NCBI GenBank assembly: GCA_009746045.1
Contig: RPFO01000102.1
Location: 1,999,077-2,056,576 of the forward strand
Direction of reading: 5' to 3'
DNA length: 57,500 bases
Source of the DNA: Mesostigma viride
Taxonomy: Eukaryota; Streptophyta; Mesostigmatophyceae; Mesostigmatales; Mesostigmataceae
Part shown: piece by piece, positions 11,201 to 23,200 of the stretch
Layout of the letters: every line of letters begins with the position of its first letter
Position numbering within the stretch: position 1 is the stretch's first letter
Program-made: the position numbers and the translations under genes
Notes under the pieces: generated by a model
The model's database searches: none
Told to the model about the DNA's origin: nothing
The model's input: only the letters and a program-made list of their open reading frames with translations

Positions 11201-14200
11201 TAGCAGGCGGTCCGCCAGTACCCAATTCCGAACAATGTCGGGGTAGTACAGGTGCAGACAGGCCTTGGCATGCTGGCATAAGGTACGCCCCCGCCCGCCT
11301 CTGGCATGGTAGACAGCAGAAATCCACTCACAGAAAATGGCTTCCGCGTCAGCTGGGTCGACAGGGCCAGGTGGCGCCCACGCCACGTAGACAGCCGCCG
11401 CACGCCGGTACGCTGGCAAGGTAGACACAGGGTTGACTGTGCCCTCCAAAAGTGCCAAGTCCCGAGGGCGTCGCGCCCCCTCAGGCCCAGGGTTGGGATG
11501 CACGTCACCACACCGGGTCAAGTCAGGAATCCAAGCGCCACGCCGACTGGCCTTGTCAGCTGGGTTGTGGTCGGTAGCCACCCAGACCCAGTGGCTCTGC
11601 ATGTCGCCAGCCAGTGACAGAGCGCAGTAGCGCCGAACCAGCTGGTTGAGGCGGTAGGAAGACGACCGCCCTCTGACAAACGCCCCCACCACAGCACTGG
11701 AGTCTACGAGCCGGACGACTCGCTTACCTCGACACGCCTTGGTCCGGCACGACCACTCGACCCCCTGTGTCGCAGCAATCGCCTCCTTGACGTTGATGTG
11801 GTTAGGCTGCCCCCGCCACCGGTAGGACAGTGCCGTACGCCAGTGGCCACTATCCAGCAGGCTGTAGTCCCCCTCCTCCATGCGCTCCAGGTCCCAGTCC
11901 TCCCCAGACGTTAAAGCTGTCGTCCGCCACCCCCGCGCTTCGCGCCGGGTCGCCAGCCGGGCACAATCGGCCCCAGGCAGGTCCCTGTAGACCACCCCAC
12001 CGCCGGAGCCGCTCGCATCACTTGCGACGACCCGGTCAGAAAGGGGCCGGGCCCTGGCCGCCCTCAAAAAGGGGGCCAGGTCGATCGCCGCCTGAAGCTC
12101 CTGGCGGGCCCCCGCAGGGAGGCGCCAGCGGCGCCCAGGCAGGGAGGCATTCATGGCTGCTAGCAGCCGGTACGTCTCAGACCACACCGAAAGCATGGGG
12201 CGGCACAGCAGATGCATCCACACCCACTTCCCAAGCACAGAACTAAGTTCGCGGTAGTATGTAAACCCGCGATCTAAGATTCTATGAGTAGCAGCGATAA
12301 CTGCCACCACACGCTCAGGAACAGGCACCACGTCACCATCTCTTTGGTGAATGACCCCACCGCCTGCACACCAGTCTGCTCTGCTGTCGCCCGTACCACC
12401 TTGTCAGACTTCTGCACCAGCCCAACAGCGGCGTAGGCAGCCTGAACACGATCTAGCTGCTGATTCACCCCATCCACCGACGCACAGTGGGTGAAATGGA
12501 GGTCATCGATCGTCACAGCATGCATACCTTCCAGATCCTGCCGAGATTCGAAGCACGGCGAGGGCGCCAAGGGCGCAGCAGGGTCCTCCTCCAGCCTCAG
12601 CCGGACGGTCTCCCCCGCCTCGTTGGCCTCCGCCACCAGGATCAGCGCGGACATGTTGATGCTCAGCCCACGACTAGCCTCCAACGGCGGCTTGGGGCCA
12701 CAGCGGTACAACACAGACTGATGCACACACTGGGCCACGGCGACGGCCAGCTTGTTGCCCATTGGCCAGCACAACATCCACGGCCACACCTTCCGACGAG
12801 CCCCACTCAGGCCCACCAGATCCGACCACACCGGCATCCACGCACAGTACCGCCGCATCCAAACTGGCAGGCGGAGTCTGTTGTAGTACGAATCCAAATC
12901 TGATACGCCCCCAAAAACATCCTCCCCAGCGCGCGTGGGCAAATCGCAAATCACGCCAAGGTGTGGTAAAAAAGCGGGCATAGGATCTGGTAGTGGCATG
13001 TTGCCACGCCGGTTGTCCACAATCAGCCGTATACGGCCGTCGGGCTTTCCGACCCCAAAAGTACCGTTCACCATAGGCGGCTCCTCCTCAAAAAATCCAC
13101 CCAAAATCCCCCTCTCCACACACACCGTGCAAACCCGCGCGAACTCCTCCATGCTACACCCCCGCGAGATCCGCATCGACTTCTGCAAGATCCGCTCTGC
13201 TGGGCTCAGCGTCCGTACCATCCTACTCTCATCATTCAAAATTGCTCCCCAAGAGGGGGTAGTAAGTTCAGCACATCCACTTGGCCACCTTCCCCCGGAC
13301 CAGGCAAGGCCAAGCGTGCGGCCACTAACGGTTCGTAAGGGGCTCCTTCAGCATATTCACCCCCATCCACTACAGATCCTGCCATTGCCGCTACGGAACC
13401 ACCGTTCCGGCGGACAAAGGACCTGCAAGCATCATCGATCCCATCTAGGGCCGCCTGCTGCAGAGGCCCGGGCACACGGGCTGAATCTACAGCAGGCGGG
13501 TCTCGCCCCCCCCCCCCATCCAGTTTAACGCCCTAACCGTCTGACAGGCTAGTGTGCGAGCATTAAAAGCCCGACTCATCCTATCGCGCCTACGGCCTGA
13601 GCGTACCTGCTGCCACCAGTCACGAGGTGGCAGGGGTGCTGGAAGAGGTAGTGGAAGAAGGCACCGCTCCCTCACTTGTTGTTGTTGGACGGGCCGCCCT
13701 GCCCCTTCTTGCCGGGACCCTGCTCCAGCTTGTGCTGCAGCTTCCCCATGCTCATCGCCGCCCGCACCGCCGGAGACGCCAGCATTGCTCCACCCTCCTG
13801 GAATGGCAGCATTGCCGACGGAGTCCCCTTCCACCCGTCGACCCCACATCCACCAGCTGGCATGCCGTGATCAGCTTTGCCAGGTACTCGGCTGCTGCCA
13901 GCTCCAGAATTACTTCGGAGCGTGGCGTGGCCCAGTAGCCAAATTCTGTCACCATCGTGTCCAGAATTCCTGCCATCTGCAGGAGCAGCATCCGCCTCTC
14001 CCCGCTGGCTGAGCTGCCGTGCATCGTCAGCATTAACGATGCACGGATGGACTTCCCCCCCACGCTCTCCGCGTAGTCCAGCATCCCGGCAGCACCGCCT
14101 CCAGCATGTTGCTCACCAGGACCGGCACTGCATGCCCGCTCAGCGCCACCCCCTTCGTGCGCGCCAGCCTGCCAGCAGTCGCCGCTGCGGCTGGGCTTGC

Positions 14201-17200
14201 AGTTGCTGGAGTCTTTGCCTGGTCCAGCAGCTTCGACATGGCCGATATCAGGTCGCCAATATCTCCGCCAGTGCGGGCGTTGCCCGGCCGGGATGGAAGC
14301 CCTCCCGCTGGCGTTGCATAGCCCGTCTCGGTCCCCAGCAGCCGACCTATGTTTCGGTCTAGGTCCGCCACATCCTGGTCGATCGCCCCAGGGCGCCATC
14401 CTCCTCGCCAGCGCCCGTCCACCATGCCCCGCCCCTCCGCTTCCACCTGCCGAAGGGGGAACACCCCCAGTTCCCACCCCACCTGCTGGCACTGGTGGAT
14501 CCGGCTCTGCAATAGCCTCCCCCAGTTGCGCTGCTAGCACATCGGCCAGGGCCTCCTCCCCATCCCAGTCGCTGACAAACCCCCTTTTCTCCAACACGTC
14601 CATGACGTTCTTGGCACGCCCCGGATTGAGCCTCTGGATCCGCTCTAGCCAATTCCCCTCCCCTAGGATCTTCTGGACCGCAGTCACGGCCTCCTTTGGG
14701 GTGCATCCCTCCCTGGCTTCTTGCTTGAGTTTTGCTATGAAATTCCGCTCTGGGGCTGTCACTGAGGTCATGGTGGGTTATAATGCTTGATTTGTTATAT
14801 TGCGTTTTGTTTTTTGTGATGTGGTCACGTGAGGTTCTCAGGCAAAAGAAACAACCTGCTTCCCTAGAATGGAAGCCCACCTTTTATAGCAACCACCTGT
14901 CCAGCCAACCCCTACCTAGGTGGCTGGGGTACGGGTGCCAGCACAAAAAATATTTTTTCTAAAACTATTTTTTCTTTTTGTGCTATACGGCGTTGCATTC
15001 TTCGCTCAGCAGGTTAGTCATAGATAAAATTAGCATAGCTAACCAATTGTACTCAAGAACGCAACTGTTTTCAAAATGTTCCAGACGGGCCTGGCAACGC
15101 CGTCGTACAAAAAGAACAAAATCAAAGTGACGAATCTAGGATCCCTGGGCTCGAAGGGCACATTCCGCAAGCCCTCCAAAAGCGAGGTCTAGAGGAATCT
15201 TCATGCGGAATTCGCCAAGCAGGATCCAACCCCACCAGTGGCGGACACTGCGGTGCGAGAGGAGGAAACTGTACCTGCACCTTCTCTTGTTGTGGAGCTG
15301 CCAAATGGCTCAACGGCGCCAAGAATCACCAACGTCGAGGCTGGGCTGCGAAACGCCAGCTTGGACCATGCAGCAAGAATTTTGTGGATGAAAGAACAGA
15401 AGGTGATTGGCGCATGGTCCTGTCCTTCTACTTAGGCCAGCTCAACAAGGGACTTCCGCATGAGTCAGCCCTCATGGATTTCAGCAAAGCTTTCTTGAAT
15501 GGTGATCCCAAGCTTGCTGAGAATGTGTGGCCTGGCACGATCTGCTTGTATGTGCGCTGTCCTCCCTTGTGGCAGCCTATCATGGGCAAGAAGTTTCTCC
15601 GTCTCTTGAAGGGTGTTGACGGTACTGTGACAGGTCCTCGGATTTGGCGTCTTTGCCATGAGCGTCTTTTGCTCGATGTGATGCACATGTACTATCATGA
15701 CATGGACCCCTCTCTGTTTGTTGGATCATGGCAGGGGCAGCAAGTTTTTGTGTTCATTCATGTCGATGATGTGGACTGCATGGGCCCCAACCCGCGGCTA
15801 GACTGGTTTTGCGCCACTGTTGCTAAGCACTTCCCGGTAGGCAAGGTCATTCGCCGTGTCTTGTACAATTATGTTAAGTTCTGTGGCGTCGACACTATGC
15901 TCACCAAGGATGCCGCCGGCAGATATGCGATGACGCTGCGTGCTGCGGGGGACTATGTTCAGGAGCTCATCACTCAGATTTCATCCCTTCCTAGTCAGTA
16001 TATCCAGCCTGCTGAGTGTGGTTCTTTGCGGGGTAAGCTGAATCGGCTGGTCTCTACAATTTCCCCTGACTTGGCGGTGCTTGCTAGGTTGCCAGAGATG
16101 TGCTCTCTTTCCTGCAATGTCATGTGTAAGTACATTTCTACCTCCCCTGGGTTGGTCTCACGTGGGGTGGACTATGAGCGGCCTCTTCACTTGTCCGCTT
16201 ATTGTGATAGCAGTTTGGATAGTGCTAACATCTCTAAGCTCCGTGGGCGCTGTGCCGCTGTGGTGCTGTAGAGTATTTCTGCCACTGTCCATGTCCCTGT
16301 CTCTACTCCCTCACCCTTTCCGTGATTTTCTCGCTTACATCAGCGGGTGTATGTGGGTAGTGACACTGCAGAGGCTCGTGCCTACTGCGAGACTGCTGAG
16401 GAGTTTATGTATTTCCGTGCGGCTATTCGGTGGTGTGTGAAGTTTTGCCGTGTCATTCCACAGGTTGATACCACCATCTTCACGGATTCGCAGTCGCTGA
16501 TTGACCTTCTGGCTGATCCTTATGCGCGCACGCGCAAGCTCGTCTTCCTTCGTGCCAAAGAATATAGTGATGCTGTTTCGCTGTACCATGTTCGAGACAA
16601 TGATAATATTTCAGGTGCTTTGACCAAGCTGTATGCCAAGGCTAGGCCTCAGTATATCAAGCTTCGTCTAGTTCAGGCGACACTTTAGTTAGTCACTGCC
16701 TGATTTCAGGGTTACATCTTGACTTGACTCTCATGTGTGTTCTCAGTCTTTCATGAATCTCCTAATTAAAATTGGCATTGACCATGGCCTTGATGCTTCT
16801 CTCTGCGGGAGAGTTGCATACCATGTAATGGGCTCTTGTCTGGGTTTTCACCCGTTGATGCTCGGCACTGGCCGGCGTACTATGTTTCCGGGTTTTCCCA
16901 GTGTGGTACGATGAATACCTATATGACTTGCCATAATTATGTGCGTCTTGCACATGCATACCATGTTCATGCGACCACTCTGCTTGTTGGTGTTGTTTCC
17001 CAACAAGACTTTGCCACTACTTGGATTGTGAAGTCGGTGACTGGGATGCGGCTGTACCGATCATCTTAAGTACATCCCTGCCCTTACCGACTCACAAAGA
17101 AAAAGAAGTCGGAGTTGTACTGCGTACTTCTACTCCGTACTATAAATCCTGGTGTGGACGCCGCGCCGTAAGCATATTCGCTGCGCCGGTATCTCGTGAA

Positions 17201-20200
17201 CGGCATCTAGCGTCGCACAGAGGAATCTTGGATGATGTTAAGCAAGACCAATGCACGATGATAAGTTAATGAGTATTAAATGCAAAGTGGCGGCGAGCGA
17301 GGTAGCCGCCGGCGTGCTCCTCTGCAAGGCACAAAAGCACTTGTCTCTCGACGAAAGCGCTGACATCCCAAACAAATTATTGCAACTTTACCTGCAAGTT
17401 CAGACTGGTCGAATGATGGGAGATGCTCGCCTGTGTTTGCATCCTGGGTTCGCCAATACTGAGGAACAGGGCCTTTCCAAAAACACGACATACTATCCTA
17501 GCCAGTACAGCCCACCAGCCTCCCTGACCCCCAAATGGTCTGGCTGCCGATTTTCCGCCTAAAACTGACTTCCAGCTGATATATGCATCGGCCCATTCTC
17601 AGGACCAAATGCCGTGACTAGTATATGGAATATGGAAAAGTTTGCTGAGACGAATGAAAGCTTACCTCTATCAATCTATAGCATGATGCCAGGGTTTGCA
17701 TACTTTTGACGAAGTTTAACAGGTGTTCTGGACCATCCAAGGTGAGAGGTTTCAGGGTATTTGGGGGTGGTCGGTACCAACGTACGACGCAACCTCGACG
17801 ATCGGACGTGAATTCATTGTGTGGTAGCCCGTGCATGGCTGCTGCACCCACGACGATGGTAGCCACAGGGCGGCTCGTTAGGGGGGTTTAAGTTAGCATT
17901 CTTGCGGTCCTGTTTAGGGCTGATGGGGCGACGAAAGAATCTGGTGAAAAGTATGAACCTGTGCGCCTGATAGGGGTAGCAAAGCGGAGACAAGTCGCGG
18001 GCATTGCTCGAGCTCGATGGGGATACAAAGCTGTACCCACTCAAGAAAGACCAGGTTTCCGAGTACCTGATGACTGGTGACGAAAAAATTCAAGGCCTGG
18101 CAGAGGAGCAGGAGGCAACCCTGGTGGCGGAGGAGGTGGTGCAGTCAGACAATGGGTCTGAGAAGGAATATGAAGAGGACGCCGAAGAGGAGGGCAAACG
18201 AGGAGACTCTGGTGTTCCCGAGCCAAGAAAGTTTGGCAAGAACGCCTCCCGGCGCCAGAGGATCTGCAGAAAGAAAGGCAAGAGATCCCTGGCCGCGCCA
18301 GCATCCGATTCTGACCCAGAAGGGGAGGAGAATCTTCAGAAGAAGGGCGATGGGGTGGAGGACATGCCTGAGCAGGACGTGAACGATGCGGTGCTAAGCG
18401 ACGATGAGCCTGGTGCAGAAGGGAGTGCCTCGGAACCTGTTGAGGGTTGGCTCTTTGGATGGGAGCACCCGGCGACCACGTGCAGTCTTTGTCGACCAAC
18501 ATTGCCGTCGACGTTGCCATGCCCACTCCTGAGCAGGCCAAGCTGCCTGGCAGCAACCAGGCAGAGTACCAGGAGAGGCCTATTGACATCTTTGCTCTTG
18601 CGACACGAGATGATGTGCTGGGCTCAATTGTGGAGGAGACCAACAGGTATGCCAACATATGAAGCTGGCCACTCTGCCATCCCCGGCACGTGAGTGGATG
18701 CCATTGACTGTGCGCGAGCAGGCGAAGTGGTTGGGCATCCTGCAGGGCACGTAGTCATCCTGCCGGCAAAGTGGTTGGGCATCCTTGGGCCTGCAGTGCC
18801 TACCTAACGCACAGCGCTACTTCATTGAACGCAAGGTGGGCATGTCCACAGGCCCGGGCTTGCAGCACTCCATGCCATTCAAGCATTTCCAGCAGATAAC
18901 ATGCTTCCTGCCAACATCGACTGCCGCCTCTACCAGTTGGAGAGGCTCGAAATCCACCTCAACAAGGCGTACAAGAAGTACTGCTCGCTCAGGGGCAAGG
19001 CGGCCCTTGACGAGCGCTGCGCGGGCACTGGCCACACATACTGCCCCATTCGCTGCTTCAGCCCACTCAAGCCAGACCCCTCTCACATCCTAGGGTACTC
19101 CGCGTGTGGCCACCCGAGCGGCTACGTGTGGCACAACCACACCTACGACAAGCATCAGGAGCAGCACACACTCAAGGTGGTGCCGCTCCTGATGGGGACC
19201 CTGCCCCACACCGTGGACGTGGCCATGGACTGGTGGTACACCAGCAGGCCAGAACTGGAGTGGCTGCATGAGCAGGGCCACAACGTGGTCGACACAATAG
19301 TGCCCAACCGCAGGGGCATCCCCTAAGAGGAGCTCAAGATGCTCATTCCCGAGGGCATTGCATTCCAGCAGGGCTTCTACGCATGGGCAGTGCACACGGA
19401 TACGGGGCAGCAGGCGCTTGTTTGGATGGACCGCAAGCTCGTGTACCTGCTGCAGAAGGGGTATGGCCTGCAGGAGGTCATGGTGGACCGCCATGGCGGG
19501 CGTGGCAACGCCAGGGTGAACGTCCCAGCACTCTCAGCCGTCCCCAACTATGACTGGTCATGCTACGAAGCAGTTGACCTGTTTGACCAGCTGGCTGCAG
19601 GAGGTGGCAGCGATCCTATCTGCTAGTATGGCTTCAACCTGCTGGAGAAGCTCATCTAAGAGAAAGTAATTGGGCTACCACAATTACTGCCATGCAATTC
19701 CTTGCTGGCATTCGCACGCTCCTGCTCATGCAAACACATGGACTAGATTTCTAGGCATGCTTGCTCATAGTCTGTCAGTGACGAGCGGTCTCGCCACCAT
19801 TAGCAATAACATAACAAGTTAAAAGACTTCCACATGGGGAATCCGCACATTGCCCTAGCCGCGATACACTGACCAATTTGGAATAGAAGGATCTTATGGC
19901 TTGGCCATGCTAGAGAAGGAAACCAGATTGAAAAACAAGATTTGAAAGAAACTATTGGGCCAGAAAGCCTTCAAATTACGGGGCAGATCTTCATAGCAAA
20001 CACGCAATCCCAAGCAGCAGGAGGTTTGCGATCAGCAAGAGACAAAAGCACAGCAACTGTCCAGCAGCGAGTGCAAGACACAGTCCGCGAGCGATGTATC
20101 ATTCTGGCACTGCAGCAAAACACGCAGCATATGGACAGCTCAGGGGTGAGTACGGGCACGCATCCCTGTGCAGAGCCTGTAGCATTTCCTGTGGCTGCAC

Positions 20201-23200
20201 AGCAAAAATACACCCCAATGCAGGGCCCACACCGTCTTGGCGCATGGCCAGCAGAGCAATAAGGCTTGCCATACTTGCACCATGAGCCCGACTAGACATA
20301 CATTGTGGAAAAAATAGAAAAAATAGATTCAATCTAAGTATCACCACCAAAATTTAGTCCACATAAAGCCCAAGAGAATGGATGGGCGAAAATAACGGTG
20401 ATGCTGCTGAAAAAAAATCCGTGACTTGTGACCAACGGCTGCTGTTACAGGATGGGGATGACTCACCTTGCGCCTGCTTGGCCTTCTCTGCTTTGTCCGC
20501 GCCTGAATGACAACCGTCGAGCATTCAGGGGCCAACCAGCAGCAGGCAATTATGGCTCAGCAGAAAAAGACACCCAAACAACAATAGATACTAGGAAACT
20601 TGGATAGTATAGAATAATTTACTAAATGATAGTTATAGGCCACACAGCAGGCCAGGGCGGCTGCGACACCAATGAAGCCGCACCAGCTTCTGATTGCACG
20701 AGATGAACTTCGGCTTTCGTGAAAGAGAAGCCCCACGTGCTACTTACATCAAGGCCATTTTAATGCGACCCAGCCAGAGGGAGATTATTTACAAGGACGT
20801 TGATGGCCTGGCAAGGTTTTATAGCTGAGTATGACCCAATTCAATGGACGCCGGCCACGAGCGGCACCGGTGCCGGCAGGCGTACCTGGAGGCCCTAGGG
20901 GCCCAGGCGGACGTCGACGCCCTGGCCCAGGGTGCTCCCAACGCTGCCATTTTTGCGGGCTTTGCGGCCCGCGCCCCGTTGCTGGCGGCCCGGCATCGGC
21001 CGGCCATGCCCCGCCGCCGACCCGGCCCGCTCTACCGCCAGGACCCCAAGGTCCTGGCCGCCCGGCATCGCCTCAATTGTGACCGGGACCCGCTGCTGAA
21101 GCCTGTGCTTAAGGCCGCCCTTGTGGAGGCCTACGCACATGCTCAGGACGCAGAGGCGGCCCAGTGCATCGCGGATGCCAAGGCCTGCCAAGCTCGCAAC
21201 CAGGGCAAGGACATGTGGTACCACCTTGACCGGCTCGGCGGCCGGCGGCAGCGCACCCCGGTGGAGCACACGGGGGACGGCGCGGCGCCGGTCAGCCTTG
21301 ACCGCTGGTTGGCCCACAATGTTTCCTTGACGGGTGGGGCCCGCCCCCCCCCCCCCCCCCCCCCCCCCCCCGCTTCACCCCGAGACGGCCGCCCGTCTTG
21401 GTGTTGCTGGACACCCCCCCGCCGCCTGCGGCGCCCTCCTCGGCCGCAGACTACCAAGTCCCCGCCTTGAAGGAGGGTTGCCTTGCCACCAACGACGTCG
21501 TCCACCCCTTCACTTTGGAGGAATTGGACGGCGCGCTTGCTCGCTTGCGGTACGATGCGGCGGTCGGTGCCGACCACCTTTCGGCCGAGCTGCTGAAGAC
21601 CCCTGAACTGGCGGTGAGGGAGCTTCTGCTGGCGTTATGCAACCGTGTACTGCTCTCTGATGAGCCTCCGCCTGCTGAGTGGCAGACGGCCATCCGAGTC
21701 ATGTTAAGTACAAGAAGGGTTCTGCTGCTGACCCCGGTAACTATCGGGGTGTCTGCCTCCAGAGCACCGCGCTGAAGGTCTTCATGCGCATGATGCTGCA
21801 CCGGCTCCGCGCCGCACTGGACCCACACCTGGGTGAGTCTCAGATATGTTTCTGTTGTGGTCGTCACACTGTCATGGCTGTCTTTGTCTCGCGCCGGCTC
21901 GTGGAGGAGGAGCGTCGCATTTGCCCTGATGGCTTTTCGCTGGTCTTCATTTTCGTTGACTACATCAAGGCTTTTGGCATGGTCCTCTGGGAGTCTCTTT
22001 GGGCCATCCTAGCCCTGGATCGCGTGCCACCAGCCTTTATTGCTGCCATTCGCCGGCTGTATGAGGATTCATAGGCAGAAGTGCGGACTGCGGAAGGCAC
22101 CAACCCACCATTCCCATTCACCACAGGGTGTGGCAAGGTTGTGTCCTGTCCCCATATCTGTTAATCATTGTCGTGGATCACGTCATGTGCCAGGCACGTG
22201 CGCGCTTTACCGCTCTTAAGGGGTTCGAGCCTGGCTTGGACATCCTTAACGAGCGCCAAGAGGGTGGCGGTGGCCCTAGTTACCGCCTCTCCGACCTGAT
22301 TTATGCAGATGACACCACCCTCATCGCGCGCCCCGAGCACATTCAGACCTGGCTGGAGTGTCTGGGCTTGGAGGCCCGGGCGGTGGGGCTGGAGATTAGT
22401 GTAAAAACCGAGGCGATGGTGATTGGGGCTACCAGTTTCCTGCCACGGCCGCTGCTGCTAGACGGGACTGAGGTCCCATTCCGTGAGCGCTTCAAGCTGC
22501 TGAAGAGCATGCTCCCCGACACCGCCGACGATGTGGACACCCGCATCGGCCTGGCCTGGGCCAGGCTCCGCTCGCTCAACATCTACTGGCACTCGAAGGA
22601 CCTGGGCGAGGACCGCAAGCGAGTCCTCTTCAAGGCCCTGGTCCTTACGGTGCTCACCTATGGCGCCGAGGCATGGACGCTCACGGACAAGCTGATCACC
22701 TGGCTGAACGGCACAGTTTACAGGATGCTCCGACAGGTCCTGAACGTAGGGTTTTCCACACACAGGTCTTAAGAGTCTGTGTATAAGGGTATGCCTTGCA
22801 TCACGGACGAGATTAGGCAGCGTAGGATAGCATTTGCAGGACATCTTGCTCGCACCAGTCAGGTAGACACTGCCCTCGGTCTGGCCGGGCCCCAGCAGCT
22901 TGGCCAGCCGGGGCGGCATATCCTGACCTGGCCTGGCCCCGAGGACATTCCCAGAAAGGTTGGTAAACCTGCCATGAACTATACAAATCAGTTTCTGGCC
23001 GACCTAGTGGTCCCAGCCCAGTTTGAACACCGCATTTCCTCCCTCTCTTTTGCTTGGACTGCTATGCAGAACAAGAAGAGGTAGCAGGCCATTCTCCAGG
23101 CCCACACGCCAGCCCCTGTGGGCAAGCCCCGCCCCCCCCAGGAGGAAAGGGGCGCTTTGCTGAGTGGAGTAGTTAGGATTTTCTTGATGAGCTTAGAGCT

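Larger units (their letters stand above)
9728..15046 (-). mobile_element. Kangaroo/PAT-like (DIRS-order) tyrosine-recombinase retrotransposon with split direct repeats
   Basis: Read on the minus strand the order is A1 (15046-14840), gag, RT, RNase H, tyrosine recombinase, B1 (10352-10156), A2 (10155-9949), B2 (9925-9728). The A1-ORFs-B1-A2-B2 layout is the split-direct-repeat structure of PAT/Kangaroo elements. All domains are recognisable but carry frameshifts. It inserted next to the copia 5' LTR. No target duplication is seen, as expected for recombinase-mediated integration. Confidence 0.88.
9457..17387 (+). mobile_element. Copia-like LTR retrotransposon remnant containing a nested Kangaroo-like element
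   Basis: LTRs at both ends bound a plus-strand copia-type RT and RNase H (15384-16688). Gag, protease and integrase are not seen between 15047 and 15383, so the internal part is deleted. The similarity between the LTRs stops exactly where the nested insertion starts, which orders the events: copia first, Kangaroo second. The whole lies in the 11.4-kb intron between exons 20 and 21. Confidence 0.7.

Noticed and set aside
13554-14012. Plus-strand open frames across the Kangaroo region
   Set aside because: Shadows of GC-rich minus-strand coding sequence.
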